A program made the position numbers and the translations under genes. DNA of 13,442 nt, taken from Spirochaetaceae bacterium. Its GTDB lineage: Bacteria > Spirochaetota > Spirochaetia > DSM-27196 > PWMO01. Below, one piece after another: positions 1 to 6,342 of this stretch (position 1 is the stretch's first letter; every line of letters starts with the position of its first letter). The notes beneath the pieces are model-generated. The model searched no databases and was not told where the DNA came from. It worked only from the letters and a program-made list of their open reading frames with translations. The stretch covers positions 1 through 13,442 of the forward strand of contig PWMO01000466.1 in the NCBI GenBank assembly GCA_003558175.1. Direction: 5' to 3'.

Positions 1-59
1 GACAGGGGTAGCGGCGAAATGTTCGCAGATCGCGAGGTGACGATCGATAACGGCGCCAT
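1..59 (-). CDS. Possible 5' end of a gene running off the left edge
   Basis: An ATG at 59 (read on the minus strand) opens 19 codons plus two bases before the window ends. The visible peptide begins MAPLSIVTSRSAN and is too short to assign to a family. The case for a real gene is its upstream signals. A CGGAG ribosome-binding sequence at 65-69 lies 5 nt from the ATG, and a TTGACA / 17 bp / TACGGT promoter lies just before that. It follows the CBS gene in the same direction but is separated from it by about 150 nt, a stem-loop and its own promoter, so it looks like a separate transcription unit. The call could be wrong because so little of the frame is visible. Confidence 0.4.
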   Translation of the reverse strand, partial: MAPLSIVTSRSANISPLPL

Positions 60-87
60 TTCTGCTCCGGGGAGATCACACTCGAAG

Positions 88-116
88 ACCGTACCGAGTG
101 CTGTTCAGCTTGTCAA
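88..116 (-). promoter_or_regulatory. Sigma70-type promoter for the left-edge gene
   Basis: On the minus strand a perfect -35 box TTGACA (111-116) is followed by a 17-bp spacer and a -10 box TACGGT (88-93). The -10 keeps the most important positions (T1, A2, T6). Transcription would begin near 81, giving a leader of about 22 nt with the ribosome-binding site at 65-69. This is one of the best promoter matches in the window. Confidence 0.5.
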
Positions 117-142
117 TCGATTCCACGGTGAAGGTTTGCTCG

Positions 143-172
143 CGTCACGTCTGTGCACGTCACGTCTGTGCG
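143..172. repeat. Two tandem copies of a 15-bp repeat
   Basis: The unit CGTCACGTCTGTGCA (143-157) is followed directly by CGTCACGTCTGTGCG (158-172), and the next bases (CGTCT) begin another partial unit. It lies between the end of the CBS gene and the promoter of the left-edge gene, and it abuts the stem-loop at 173-200. It could be a regulator site or a slippage product; nothing in the sequence decides. Confidence 0.65.
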
Positions 173-200
173 CGTCTTGGCGTATTCTATCGCTAAGACG
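173..200 (-). terminator. Stem-loop just after the CBS gene, no U-tract
   Basis: Arms 173-182 and 191-200 pair over 10 positions around an 8-nt loop. In minus-strand RNA one pair is an A/C mismatch; in plus-strand RNA it would be a G-U wobble. The stem starts 10 nt past the CBS stop codon. There is no run of T after it on either strand, so it may be a 3' stabilising hairpin or a factor-assisted terminator and not a classical intrinsic one. Confidence 0.4.
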
Positions 201-210
201 GATGCCCGCT

Positions 211-678
211 TCAGACCATCGTGCCGGAGATATAGTCCTGCAACTTGCTGATGAGCGTCTGTTTCTCGGTCAGGAGGTACTCCTTTTCCGCGATAGCGGC
301 TTTGACCAGGTCGCCAATCGACACCAGCCCGACCAGCCGACCTTGCTCGTCGGTTACCGGAAGGTGTCTGACACGCCGTTCGGTAACGAAGATCATGCAT
401 TCCTGGACCGTCTGCCCCGGCTGCACGGTCAGAAGCTCGGTGGTCATCAGTTGTCGCACCTGAGCCTGATCGTCGAAGGCGCTTCCTCGTGCCGCTGCAC
501 GCGCGAAGTCCCGTTCCGAGAAAAGCCCCGCAAGCGTACCGGAGGTCTCAATGACCAGCACCGCCCCGATATTGTGTTCCGCCATCTGCTTCAGCGCCTC
601 AATCACGCTGGTTTCCGGAGTAACTGAGTGGACGGTTCGTCCTGAGGTTCGAATCAGGTCTCTGATTGTTGTCTCCAT
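211..678 (-). CDS. Two-CBS-domain protein
   Basis: This is a 155-residue cytosolic protein made almost wholly of a CBS pair (Bateman module), which in known families binds adenine nucleotides such as AMP, ATP or SAM and acts as an energy sensor. The first CBS covers roughly residues 10-62, with a GLFSERDFARA end. The second covers about 72-128, with the typical RHLPVTDEQGRLVGLVSIGDLV core. A short C-terminal helix (EKEYLLTEKQTLISKLQDYI) follows. I start at the ATG at 678, not the upstream start at 873, because AAGGGG lies 6 nt before it and the upstream 65 codons are low-complexity and overlap the neighbouring gene. No effector domain is attached, so it probably acts on a partner protein. The partner is not evident from the neighbours, and the gene seems to have its own promoter. 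Confidence 0.9.
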   Translation of the reverse strand: METTIRDLIRTSGRTVHSVTPETSVIEALKQMAEHNIGAVLVIETSGTLAGLFSERDFARAAARGSAFDDQAQVRQLMTTELLTVQPGQTVQECMIFVTERRVRHLPVTDEQGRLVGLVSIGDLVKAAIAEKEYLLTEKQTLISKLQDYISGTMV

Positions 679-717
679 TTTGATCCCCTTCGTGTGCAAT
701 AGCAGAGTGGAACGGTC

Positions 718-726
718 AGTATAGCA
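718..726 (-). promoter_or_regulatory. Extended -10 promoter candidate for the CBS gene
   Basis: The minus strand reads TGC-TATACT: an extended -10 motif (TG at 725-726) with a 5/6 -10 box at 718-723. No good -35 is present, as is usual for extended -10 promoters. Transcription would start near 711, about 33 nt before the CBS ATG. Confidence 0.4.
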
Positions 727-815
727 CGCAACACGGACAACGTGGTACCGCCATCGGAGCGACGGACTGCATGGTGGGTCGGCCGTCGACTCAGTATTTC
801 GACTGCGTTGTCGAG

Positions 816-2033
816 TCAGTTCATCAGACGCCCAAGTGCGGCTCGTGCTTCCCGTTTGATGGATGCTTCCCACTGGTCCGAATAGATGATCATGTTGAGG
901 TCTTCCATCGCTGCCGGATTTCCGGTATTGCCAAGAGCGATGACCGCTCCGCGCGCTATGCGGAGGCTGTCCGGCGGAATGCCCCGATCGCGCCGTTCGG
1001 TCAGGTAGCGCATGAAATCTGCCAACGCGCGGGTGGATTCGTCGTCATTGAATGTTCCGACCGCTTCCAGAAGCACCAGCATCTCGTCTTCATTGTAGAG
1101 ACGATCGACTCGGTACTGCGTCAGCATTCTCGCCATGCTCGGTATTGCGCGCGGCGATTTGTGGTCCAGGTCGCGAATGGCTCGCAGAGCATGAGTACGT
1201 ATATCTATGAGAACCCTCTGTTCAGCCCGGGTGCTCCAGTTGAGCGGCAGTACGTGTTCCAGCGTCCTGGCCGCAAAATCGGCCCTGCGAGTATCGGACG
1301 CGCTGGATTGGAGCCCCACCGTCAGGGCCGACAGTTTCACCTCCAGGTCGCTGTGAGCTCGCATGATATCGATGAGGATCTCAGTTGGATCTTCCATTAT
1401 TTGCGGCAGCGCCTCGCGGGCTGCGGCGCGTACGCCGCTGCGAGCGGAATACCAGCCTTCGGCGGCAAAGAAGACCGGTTCGAAACCGACCGGTTCACGC
1501 AGCTGTGACAGCGCAATAACCGTGTTGTAAGCAACCGCTTCCACTTCCCGGTCTACTTCCAGCGGGCTGATGCCCATATTCATGTTGCGCAGCAATCCAG
1601 CGAGTCTCGGTGCGTACTGCGTCGCATTGATCCGTCCAAGTGTCCGTGCCGCCTCGCTCATTACGGTGACGTCTGCGTTGATCTCCAGCATGTTCCATAC
1701 TGCGTCGGCTGCTTCGGCAATCTGGCCGCGGCCCAGTTCGCGCAGCGTAAGCATCGTGAGGCGGTTTGAAACCAATCGTTCGTCGGTACCTCGTATGTTC
1801 TGGAAATCAGCTATTTGCTGTTCGAGCGCGTCAAGATAGAACGAGCCGAGGTCACGGGAATCCAGCTCCACCATGTTCAGCATGATCTGGTAACGATGCT
1901 CGTTGGATCCGGCACGCCGGTAAAGACGCGCCCACATCGCCTCTACTTCGGTTGCCTGCAGCAGCAGGGCGGGCTGGAAGAGAAGAAGACTCAGTATACA
2001 GAGCAGCATTGTGCGTGTTGATTTCCGCGTCAT
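816..2033 (-). CDS. Secreted HEAT-repeat-like protein
   Basis: The 405-residue product starts with a clear signal peptide: basic MTRKSTR, hydrophobic core to about residue 25, then a likely signal peptidase I site near LLQA-TEVE. The mature part is a series of helical pairs of the HEAT/armadillo kind, with repeated phrases such as MSEAARTLGRI, VRAAAREALPQI, ALRAIRDL, ARGAVIALGNTGNPAAM and IKREARAALGRL. It has no catalytic motif, so a periplasmic scaffold or protein-binding role is the best inference. The start at 2033 is supported by AGGAG 8 nt upstream. It begins 5 nt after the stop of the repeat lipoprotein, so the two are almost surely co-transcribed and probably share a job in the cell envelope. 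The exact function is unknown. Confidence 0.85.
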   Translation of the reverse strand: MTRKSTRTMLLCILSLLLFQPALLLQATEVEAMWARLYRRAGSNEHRYQIMLNMVELDSRDLGSFYLDALEQQIADFQNIRGTDERLVSNRLTMLTLRELGRGQIAEAADAVWNMLEINADVTVMSEAARTLGRINATQYAPRLAGLLRNMNMGISPLEVDREVEAVAYNTVIALSQLREPVGFEPVFFAAEGWYSARSGVRAAAREALPQIMEDPTEILIDIMRAHSDLEVKLSALTVGLQSSASDTRRADFAARTLEHVLPLNWSTRAEQRVLIDIRTHALRAIRDLDHKSPRAIPSMARMLTQYRVDRLYNEDEMLVLLEAVGTFNDDESTRALADFMRYLTERRDRGIPPDSLRIARGAVIALGNTGNPAAMEDLNMIIYSDQWEASIKREARAALGRLMN

Positions 2034-2038
2034 GATTG

Positions 2039-2944
2039 TTACTCCTGAATCTCGCGGCTGGTGAACTCGCGCTCGATGCGCTCGCGCAAGTTACCGGAAC
2101 CGTCGCGGTGATACTCGATCACGACGTTTCCAGCACCGTCATACTCGTACTGGACTGATCGTTGAACCGCTCCACTTGAACGGTAGTGTGTCTCGACTTG
2201 AAGGTGGTTTCCTTCATACTCGTAATCTATGTGAGCGAGGCGCCGGTCTGCGGCTCCGTAGTGGGTTCGTCGAGTCGGACGCCCCCGGGCATCGAATTCG
2301 TTCACGAAGTACTCTTCGAGCTCGTCGCGCGGATTGAGGCTTTCAATTCGGACGAGGTTTCCGTTGTCAAAACGGTAGACCGTCGTGCCCATGAACCCGG
2401 CGAAACCGGTAAACACACGCCAGCTGGTGCGTCGCCCCTGCTCGTCGTAGGTGTAGCTGGAGCGGGAGAGCAGCTCGTCGGCGGCGTCAAACACCTCTTC
2501 TTCGATAAGGTTTCCCTCGGCATCGTGCTGATATCGCCGCATTGACTGCAGCCGCTCCTCACTATCGTAGTGATGCTCTTTGACCGGTCTGCCGTCTTGC
2601 AGCTGATAGACTCGGGTCTGAACCAGCTCACCCGTACCCGAATAACGCAACTCTTTCGTTAATCCCAGCCCGTCGTCCTCATAGTGGAACTCGCGATATG
2701 AGTCAAGCGTTCCATCGGCGCGATAGACACGTTCACGCGTCGGAAGATATACGGTACGAAACACCGGTTCCGGCTCTGCTTCCGGTTGTGTCGTGGGCAC
2801 GGCGGAAGTTACGGGCTCGGGAGCCTCTTCGACGGGCGGTGCCGTAGCACAGCCGAACGTGAACAGAACGACGGCAGCGCTGATTCCGATGACTGCGTAT
2901 GCACTGACACGTGGCCCGAGCGTACCGGGGTTGTGGTGATTCAT
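2039..2944 (-). CDS. Lipoprotein with tandem YD-like repeats
   Basis: This 301-residue protein has a hydrophobic N-terminal segment (residues 13-31) ending TFGC, so Cys32 is the likely lipidated residue. The lipobox is loose (Phe at -2), as in spirochaetes. A Pro/Glu-rich linker (36-60) follows. From about residue 74 to 296 there are eight full repeats and one partial repeat of about 24-26 residues, each with aromatic positions, a DG or NG turn and alternating charged strands (EYDGAGNVVIEYH, YDEQGRRTSWRVF). They resemble YD/RHS or MORN-like beta repeats but lack the strict YDxxGR signature. I chose the ATG at 2944 over the start at 3001 because CAGGAG lies 8-9 nt upstream and the lipoprotein signal then sits at the right distance. 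It is the first gene of an operon with the HEAT protein. The ligand is unknown. Confidence 0.85.
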   Translation of the reverse strand: MNHHNPGTLGPRVSAYAVIGISAAVVLFTFGCATAPPVEEAPEPVTSAVPTTQPEAEPEPVFRTVYLPTRERVYRADGTLDSYREFHYEDDGLGLTKELRYSGTGELVQTRVYQLQDGRPVKEHHYDSEERLQSMRRYQHDAEGNLIEEEVFDAADELLSRSSYTYDEQGRRTSWRVFTGFAGFMGTTVYRFDNGNLVRIESLNPRDELEEYFVNEFDARGRPTRRTHYGAADRRLAHIDYEYEGNHLQVETHYRSSGAVQRSVQYEYDGAGNVVIEYHRDGSGNLRERIEREFTSREIQE

Positions 2945-3013
2945 AGTACTAACTCCTGTGTTGCTGGGTAGACATTCTGCACTGAGCTGGTGACGACGCA
3001 CATTAGCAATACA

Positions 3014-3019
3014 ATTTTA
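3014..3019 (-). promoter_or_regulatory. Weak -10 candidate for the lipoprotein operon
   Basis: TAAAAT on the minus strand is the best -10-like hexamer in the AT-rich stretch 3001-3040, upstream of the lipoprotein gene. No convincing -35 is seen at 16-18 bp. The rest of the gap up to 3196 shows only a short GC hairpin (3140-3154) without a T-run, and no gene. Confidence 0.25.
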
Positions 3020-3196
3020 CCTCAAAAACGGCAATTCCACCGATAACAGAGAGAGTAATGGAAAAGCACTGATGCTGCAAGGGCGTGACGTGGCAAGCGG
3101 CGTGATGCGGGAGAAGGCGAGATGTTACAAGCGAACGGTGCCGCAGAAGGCGGCCGCCACACTCCCGGACGGCGACCTCCGCTTTTCAGGTGTTCT

Positions 3197-3727
3197 TCAG
3201 AATCGGCGACGCGTGAAACCGCGTATCAGCCGGCGAATGATGCTGCCAATACTGTAGGAAGCCTCCCTGCTCACCTGCCGCTTGACCGAGCCGAGCAGCT
3301 GGTCCTTGACCGAGAGGTCTTCAGCGCGAGTGCCTGCGGCACTTCGCCCCGGCGCCTCTCCGAATTGTCCGGGATCTGACGGCGCGCGGTCCCGGCCTGA
3401 GTCGCCAGGAGCTCCAATGGGCGTGAAAGTATACTTCTCTTTCCAACCACTCCTGCCCTGCATCGCATCAACAAAGACGCCGGTGACCGTTCGAGCATCG
3501 AAGTCGGTCCTGCTGCTTGCGAATGTCCGGCCGCTCTCGGAATACTCTATCAGCAGCCGGTTTTGATCGCCGGCGGTTTGCACGTAAGAGCCGGTCCCGA
3601 GATGCAGAACGCAGAAGTCCAGCGTACTCCCGATCTTCTCAATTGCGCCGCTGATCTGTTCTTCGCCGGGATTTTCCACTCTGGTTCCTAGCGAGTCCTC
3701 CAGTACAACACTCCTTGATCCAGTCAT
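3197..3727 (-). CDS. Orphan protein, N-terminal alpha/beta domain plus basic tail
   Basis: The 176-residue product starts at an ATG with a strong GAGGAGG ribosome-binding site 6 nt upstream. Residues 1 to about 105 look like one small alpha/beta domain: NPGEEQISGAIEKI helix, hydrophobic strands around FCVLHLGTGSYVQTAGD and LLIEYSES, and a closing GWKEKYTFTPI. The pattern reminds me of small Imm1-like or uncharacterised stand-alone proteins with an 'xxYxQTAG...EY' core, but that is from memory and weak. A Gly/Pro/Ser-rich linker (about 108-137) leads to a C-terminal strongly basic amphipathic end (SIGSIIRRLIRGFTRRRF). The tail could bind membrane lipid or nucleic acid. The gene is divergent from the orphan at 3871 across 143 bp. 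Confidence 0.75.
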   Translation of the reverse strand: MTGSRSVVLEDSLGTRVENPGEEQISGAIEKIGSTLDFCVLHLGTGSYVQTAGDQNRLLIEYSESGRTFASSRTDFDARTVTGVFVDAMQGRSGWKEKYTFTPIGAPGDSGRDRAPSDPGQFGEAPGRSAAGTRAEDLSVKDQLLGSVKRQVSREASYSIGSIIRRLIRGFTRRRF

Positions 3728-3749
3728 CAGTTGCCTCCTCGCGGTTTCC

Positions 3750-3755
3750 AGTATA
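3750..3755 (-). promoter_or_regulatory. -10 candidate for the 3197-3727 gene
   Basis: TATACT on the minus strand (5/6 match) lies 22 nt upstream of the ATG and just before the strong ribosome-binding site. The -35 region is poor (TACCAT at 17 bp). Transcription would start around 3743. Confidence 0.35.
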
Positions 3756-3790
3756 GTGCGTCAGGAGCGTGAATGGTAGGAGAATCCTGG

Positions 3791-3800
3791 CGGATATCCG
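3791..3800. promoter_or_regulatory. Palindrome between two divergent promoters
   Basis: CGGATATCCG is a perfect 10-bp palindrome nearly midway between the -10 boxes of the divergent genes (3750-3755 and 3844-3849). It could be an operator controlling both. A short palindrome can also arise by chance. Confidence 0.25.
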
Positions 3801-3840
3801 GATCCACGTTTGGTTGCAGCCGGAACTTACGCATTCTGTG

Positions 3841-3849
3841 TGGTACAAT
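3841..3849 (+). promoter_or_regulatory. Extended -10 promoter for the 3871 gene
   Basis: TGG-TACAAT gives an extended -10 with a 5/6 hexamer at 3844-3849. No clear -35 is present. A start near 3856 leaves a leader of about 15 nt that still contains the AGGAG ribosome-binding site. Confidence 0.45.
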
Positions 3850-3870
3850 ATAGAATACAGGAGACATCAG

Positions 3871-4230
3871 ATGCAGGAAATCATCTCTCGCGACGCGCCC
3901 GGAGTCACGCCGGAGCGCGTGTTGACCGTTGACCTCACGCGGCGACTGCCCGATATTGGGCAGTTGGCGTCCATGCCTGACGATATCGAGCAGTACGGAC
4001 GGTTTGCCATTCTCAAGAGTGGAATACTCTGGTTTGGAGACATCCACTCAAGTCACCCCGGAACCGCTCAAGCGTGCTTCTACTGGGCGCTCGGCGGCAA
4101 CAGACTGTTCATCTCTCCCGACGGTTCCACCCTCGGGTGGCAGGACCTGATTAATGCAAAGACGGTGCGATTTCTGGCCGGCGAACTGAAACTGCGCCGT
4201 CGCTTCCGTTACTTCACGGTTGTCCTCTGA
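3871..4230 (+). CDS. Small orphan protein, function unknown
   Basis: I do not recognise this 119-residue protein. It has no signal peptide or long hydrophobic segment, so it is probably cytosolic. Its middle is rich in aromatics and hydrophobic strands (RFAILKSGILWFGDIHSSHP, CFYWALGGNRLFISPDG), and the C-terminus is basic (KLRRRFRYF). The ATG at 3871 is preferred over the one at 3769 because AGGAG lies 7 nt before it and the longer version would run across the promoter and palindrome. It is transcribed alone, divergently from the 3197-3727 gene, and is followed by a stem-loop terminator. The two orphans may be a functional pair sharing one control region, which is inference from layout only. 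Confidence 0.75.
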   Translation: MQEIISRDAPGVTPERVLTVDLTRRLPDIGQLASMPDDIEQYGRFAILKSGILWFGDIHSSHPGTAQACFYWALGGNRLFISPDGSTLGWQDLINAKTVRFLAGELKLRRRFRYFTVVL

Positions 4231-4236
4231 CCTGAG

Positions 4237-4276
4237 TGGTGCCGATTTTGTTGTTGCGACCCGACGGCACCATTTT
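4237..4276 (+). terminator. Intrinsic terminator after the 3871 gene
   Basis: TGGTGCCG (4237-4244) and CGGCACCA (4265-4272) form a perfect 8-bp GC-rich stem, extendable by a few weaker pairs. The loop is 20 nt, and TTTT (4273-4276) follows on the plus strand. It lies 6 nt after the stop codon. The large loop and short T-run make it a moderate terminator. The convergent 4287-5114 gene has no T-run on its side of the stem. Confidence 0.55.
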
Positions 4277-4286
4277 CCGCACGTTC

Positions 4287-5114
4287 CTATCGTATCGCAC
4301 GAAGCGCATCTACCGTGTCCCGGCCAAAAAGCCCATACGCACTGCGGGCGGGCTCTTCAAGCGAGTCTGCTCGTTCCTCCATGCGCCGGAGCACGTCACG
4401 AGGGTCGGCGTCTATGCGGCCTGCTGCAATTTCCTCGATTATGGCGTTTCGATGCGCCTGGTCGCCTCGCAGAGCAATCAGGTCGTTCACGTATTGGTCG
4501 TCCGTTTGATCCAGGTATGCTAATGGAGATGGCAGCTTCCAGTCGGTAATGGTCATGTTTCGCAGCGCCTTTCGCAACGCAGAAGGCTTCCAGGGTTTCT
4601 CCTGGTCGTAATGAAGGCGGCTGAGTAGTTCGGCTTTTGACTCGGCGCTCAACGGTTCCTCACGATTTTGCCGCATGTGCCAGGCCGCAGCCTGCCAGGT
4701 ATCGACCTGTTCACGCGTACCCGAGCGTACTGTGTGTATGAATCGGAGGACGTCTGCATCCGCTTCGAAATAGGCGCTCTGCACGTTGTGTCCGGGCTGA
4801 TGGTTGTCGGCGAGCTGGATCAGCTGCTGCAGTTCTTCCGACTCCGGACAGAAACGGTAAAGGTGGGTTGCCTGGTACAGACGGCGCGCTTGTCCGCCGT
4901 CGGGAAAACGCGCGATGCCGCGCGGCATACGGAAGAGTCGATACTCGGATAAGAAGTAGACATGATCCTCAACTTCAAAACCGGTACTCAGTCGGTGAGA
5001 GGTGTAGACCCGTTCAGAATAGAATAGGGAACCCATTGCGCCGGATTGAACTACGACACCAAACAGCAGCAGTGCAACGAAGACGAGCCCCCACGCTGTT
5101 CTTCCGTCGTACAC
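4287..5114 (-). CDS. Membrane-anchored orphan protein with GTG start
   Basis: The 275-residue product starts at GTG, set by AGGAGG 7 nt upstream. One hydrophobic segment (about residues 8-29, AWGLVFVALLLFGVVVQSGA) is either a signal anchor or an uncleaved leader, so the rest should face the periplasm. The remainder is hydrophilic. A beta-like part is rich in Tyr and Phe (VYTSHRLSTGFEVEDHVYFLSEY), and from about residue 90 a helical part is rich in Gln, Glu and Arg. I see no catalytic motif and do not recognise the family. It lies 107 nt downstream of the SDR39U1 gene in the same direction, but the large inverted repeat between them, with promoter-like elements in its arm, suggests separate control. 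Confidence 0.75.
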   Translation of the reverse strand: MYDGRTAWGLVFVALLLFGVVVQSGAMGSLFYSERVYTSHRLSTGFEVEDHVYFLSEYRLFRMPRGIARFPDGGQARRLYQATHLYRFCPESEELQQLIQLADNHQPGHNVQSAYFEADADVLRFIHTVRSGTREQVDTWQAAAWHMRQNREEPLSAESKAELLSRLHYDQEKPWKPSALRKALRNMTITDWKLPSPLAYLDQTDDQYVNDLIALRGDQAHRNAIIEEIAAGRIDADPRDVLRRMEERADSLEEPARSAYGLFGRDTVDALRAIR

Positions 5115-5132
5115 CCGGATACCTCCTCAACT

Positions 5133-5162
5133 ATTGTATACTGCCACGAAGCTTGGTGAAAA
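5133..5162 (-). promoter_or_regulatory. Promoter-like elements inside the inverted-repeat arm
   Basis: On the minus strand TTTTCA (5157-5162, 4/6 to TTGACA) lies 18 bp from TACAAT (5133-5138, 5/6), or 16 bp from the overlapping TATACA (5135-5140). The second register is more credible, because the first would start transcription inside the ribosome-binding site (5122-5127). Most of the promoter lies within the left arm of the inverted repeat, so a protein bound there would block it. Confidence 0.4.
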
Positions 5163-5225
5163 CGCAATCAGACTCTGCGGTGTCGGCGCTCTTGCTGCTT
5201 TTCACCAAGCTTCGTGGCAGTTTAC
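5136..5225. repeat. 90-bp unit with 27-bp inverted repeats
   Basis: The arms 5136-5162 and 5199-5225 are reverse complements over 27 positions with one mismatch (5139/5222). The inner 23 bp (5140-5162 and 5199-5221) are perfect. The spacer is 36 nt. Each arm holds an imperfect palindrome CAC-N-AAGCTT-N-GTG, with the two AAGCTT centres 58 bp apart. The stop codon of the SDR39U1 gene (5222-5224) lies in the outer end of the right arm. No T-run follows on either strand, so a normal terminator is unlikely. I see no clear target-site duplication. It could be a paired operator, a small non-autonomous element, or a long hairpin cut by RNase III. Confidence 0.9.
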
Positions 5226-6166
5226 TCACCGAGCGGATTGGTCTGCAGTATGCGGCCGAACGCCTCCTCCAGCGTTGGACACTGGAATGCGTGCCCGACG
5301 CTGCTCAGGCGCATCGGGAGTACTCGACTGTTTGATAGGAGTGTGGCCTGCGCGAGCTCACCAAAGGCCAGCTTCAGCAGCGATGCGGGTACTGGTAAGA
5401 AACACGGTCTTCCCAAAGCAGAGGCCAGCGACGCGCTGAAATCTGCATTGCGAACCGGTTCCGGCGCCACCGCGTTCACCGGCCCGTGAAGGCGATTGTC
5501 GGTCAGACAGGTCTCGATAACCTGCAGTAGATCGTTCAGAGCTATCCAGCTCATCCACTGGCTGCCCTGTCCGAGGCGTCCTCCGACTCCCAGACGAAAC
5601 GGCGGCAGCATGCGGGCAAGCGCACCCCCCGATGCGCTTAACACAATTCCCATCCGCAGTGTGATAACCCGGGCACCGAATAGTTCCGCGGCCATCAGAG
5701 CCTCGGATTCCCAATCCCGGCAAAGACGGCCGAGGAAGTCGCCGGAGGCAGCACCGGATTCATCGACCTCACGACTTCCCGTGTTGCCGTAATAGCCAAT
5801 CGCCGACGCGCTGATCACGATACGGGGCGGTGACGAAGCATTCGCAAGCGTACTGACCAGGAGTTGCGTGCTGTCGATGCGGCTGGAGTGGAGCAGCTTC
5901 TTGCGTTTATCGGTCCAGCGTCGGTCTGCCAGTGAGGCGCCGGCGAGGTGGACAACGGCATCGAACCCTTCAATATCCGCAACATCGAGCCGTCCGGCCG
6001 CCGGGTCCCATTGCAGCGTCCCGTCGCTGCCGCTTCTCGAAAGTCGGGTGACCTGCCACCCTCGTTGCGTGAGAAAAGGGTGAAGGGCGGACGCGATCAT
6101 GCCCGTAGCCCCGGTCAACAGAATCCGCTTGCGTTTCGCCCAAGAATCGGTATCGGGATCTTTCAT
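5222..6166 (-). CDS. SDR39U1/YfcH-family epimerase-like protein
   Basis: This 314-residue protein is a full-length member of the atypical extended SDR family (SDR39U1, YfcH-like, with a C-terminal DUF1731-type region). The nucleotide-binding loop is LTGATGMIA (about residues 17-25), followed by FDAVVHLAGASLADRRWT, ISASAIGYYG and the hallmark WMSWIALNDLL. The C-terminal part (LPVPASLLKLAFGELA ... LPMRLSSVGHAFQCPTLEEAF) fits the family. The third glycine of the usual GxxGxxG is alanine (A25), which is tolerated in SDRs but worth noting. The family is predicted to bind NAD(P), and its substrate is unknown. In E. coli yfcH is likewise uncharacterised. The ATG at 6166 has a GAGGG about 9 nt upstream. 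It is divergent from the 6343 operon. Confidence 0.92.
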   Translation of the reverse strand: MKDPDTDSWAKRKRILLTGATGMIASALHPFLTQRGWQVTRLSRSGSDGTLQWDPAAGRLDVADIEGFDAVVHLAGASLADRRWTDKRKKLLHSSRIDSTQLLVSTLANASSPPRIVISASAIGYYGNTGSREVDESGAASGDFLGRLCRDWESEALMAAELFGARVITLRMGIVLSASGGALARMLPPFRLGVGGRLGQGSQWMSWIALNDLLQVIETCLTDNRLHGPVNAVAPEPVRNADFSASLASALGRPCFLPVPASLLKLAFGELAQATLLSNSRVLPMRLSSVGHAFQCPTLEEAFGRILQTNPLGE

Positions 6167-6260
6167 TCGATGTAACCCTCGCTGTCCTCTGCTTGCTGCA
6201 CGTACGGCTTAAGGTGCGCGTCGGTATGCGCTGTCATTACGCGGCGTGGTGGAGAGCACG

Positions 6261-6295
6261 GGAAGCTTCCTTCGCGAGCCGCTTTCTGGTATCTT
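6261..6295 (+). promoter_or_regulatory. Palindrome and extended -10 promoter before the 6343 operon
   Basis: TGG-TATCTT gives an extended -10 (hexamer 6290-6295), with a weak -35 TTCCTT (6267-6272) at 17 bp. The perfect palindrome GGAAGCTTCC (6261-6270) overlaps this -35 and could be an operator. The predicted start is near 6302, about 40 nt before the GTG at 6343. The rest of the divergent gap (6167-6260) shows no clear promoter for the minus-strand gene. Confidence 0.4.
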
Positions 6296-6342
6296 ATCGG
6301 TGTAACGGACCAGAAACAACGTACATTCAACGGGAGGCCCAC

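Noticed and set aside
19..627. Long plus-strand frame opposite the CBS gene
   Set aside because: It is antisense to a clear CBS-domain gene, has no ribosome-binding site, and reads as low-complexity Arg/Ser/Leu sequence.
771..1508. 245-codon plus-strand frame opposite the HEAT gene
   Set aside because: The minus-strand frame has a signal peptide, Shine-Dalgarno sequence and HEAT repeats; the plus frame has none of these.
5136..5225. Inverted repeat as a simple intrinsic terminator
   Set aside because: The loop is 36 nt and no T-run follows the stem on either strand. A role in ending the SDR39U1 transcript is still possible but not by the usual design.
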